Assembly (NCBI GenBank): GCA_937885165.1
Contig: CAKZZJ010000044.1
Span: forward strand, 1 to 7,284
Source of the DNA: an uncultured Caryophanales bacterium
GTDB taxonomy: Bacteria; Bacillota_I; Bacilli_A; Acholeplasmatales; Anaeroplasmataceae
Reading direction: 5' to 3'
DNA: 7,284 nucleotides
Below are positions 7,003-7,284 of the stretch, piece by piece. A model generated the notes under the pieces. The model worked only from the letters and a program-made list of their open reading frames with translations, ran no database searches and was not told where the DNA came from. How positions within the stretch are numbered: position 1 is the stretch's first letter; the number at the start of each line of letters is the position of its first letter. Made by a program: the position numbers and the translations under genes.

Positions 7003-7015
7003 ATTATGTTAAAAT
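6988..7015 (+). promoter_or_regulatory. Probable promoter of the DUF5662-type gene
   Basis: TTGTAA (6988-6993, four of six consensus positions) and TAAAAT (7010-7015, five of six) are separated by 16 bases, and TG one base upstream makes an extended -10. The start would be close to 7022, right at the GGGG ribosome site (7022-7025). That is very tight, so the exact start or the promoter call may be off by a few bases. Confidence 0.55.
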
Positions 7016-7032
7016 AAACAAGGGGTAATTTT

Positions 7033-7284
7033 ATGCATCCATTCAAACATTTTAAAACCATAACTAAACATAGACATAAAGTAATGCATTATTGTTTTAA
7101 ATGTGGTCTTTATGCACAGGGCCTAAAGCATGATTTGTCAAAATATGGACCAACTGAATTTATAAGAGGTGCTAAATATTATGCTGGCAATCATTCACCT
7201 CAGGTAAATGAAAGAAAAGCTTTAGGCTATAGTATTTCCTGGTTACATCATAAAGGAAGAAACAAACATCATTTGGAATATTGG
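7033..7284 (+). CDS. DUF5662-type protein, N-terminal 84 codons (3' end outside window)
   Basis: The frame begins at ATG 7033, seven bases after GGGG (7022-7025), and stays open to the right edge. The product starts MHPFKHFKTITKHRH and has an HDLSKYGPTEF segment (33-43), GAKYY (46-50) and a His-rich SWLHHKGRNKHHLEYW end (69-84). I recognise this order from the DUF5662 family of gut Firmicutes, whose function is not established. The H33-D34 pair and the later conserved histidines (72, 73, 79, 80) resemble a metal-binding HD-type hydrolase site, but this is inference from partial sequence. It is divergently transcribed from the lipid operon with 143 bases between the starts, so it could share regulation; nothing shows a shared function. 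Confidence 0.75.
   Translation, partial: MHPFKHFKTITKHRHKVMHYCFKCGLYAQGLKHDLSKYGPTEFIRGAKYYAGNHSPQVNERKALGYSISWLHHKGRNKHHLEYW

Overview
The window looks like low-GC Bacillota DNA, probably from an Erysipelotrichia-like or related gut lineage. This is an inference from about 30-33% GC in hand-counted lines of the ordinary genes, AGGAG-type ribosome binding sites, strong TTGACA/TATAAT promoters, and the resemblance of the S16, KhpA, PssA, Psd and DUF5662 proteins to that group. Nothing in the window fixes the species.

Layout, right to left on the minus strand. A divergent intergenic region (6890-7032) separates a plus-strand DUF5662-type gene, cut by the right edge, from a three-gene minus-strand membrane-lipid operon: an LPG_synthase_TM/YbhN-type flippase-like membrane protein (5687-6889), phosphatidylserine synthase pssA (5045-5677) and phosphatidylserine decarboxylase psd (4194-5048). 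PssA and Psd together make phosphatidylethanolamine from CDP-diacylglycerol and serine. The flippase-like protein may move a phospholipid across the membrane. A hairpin terminator follows psd immediately, and its 3' arm contains the -35 box of a perfect-consensus promoter for the next operon, rpsP-khpA (ribosomal protein S16 and a KH-domain RNA-binding protein). A second terminator closes that operon.

The left half (1-3571) is the unusual part. It is one uninterrupted minus-strand reading frame of 1190 codons that runs off the left edge. I read it codon by codon and found no stop. Its first ~105 residues are a normal N-terminal half of a TtcA-like PP-loop ATPase (SGGKDS signature). At the point where the family normally goes on to its PCxxC iron-sulfur segment, the protein passes into more than 1,080 residues of unrecognised, Asn/Ile/Lys/Leu/Phe-rich and almost glycine-free sequence, coded by DNA of about 15% GC. 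The frame is open through DNA in which about one codon in ten should be a stop, so it is almost certainly a maintained protein. It is either a giant insertion inside a tRNA-thiolation-type enzyme or a giant fusion to half of one. The window ends before this can be decided. This is the candidate for something undescribed; the rest is ordinary housekeeping with some neat regulatory overlaps.
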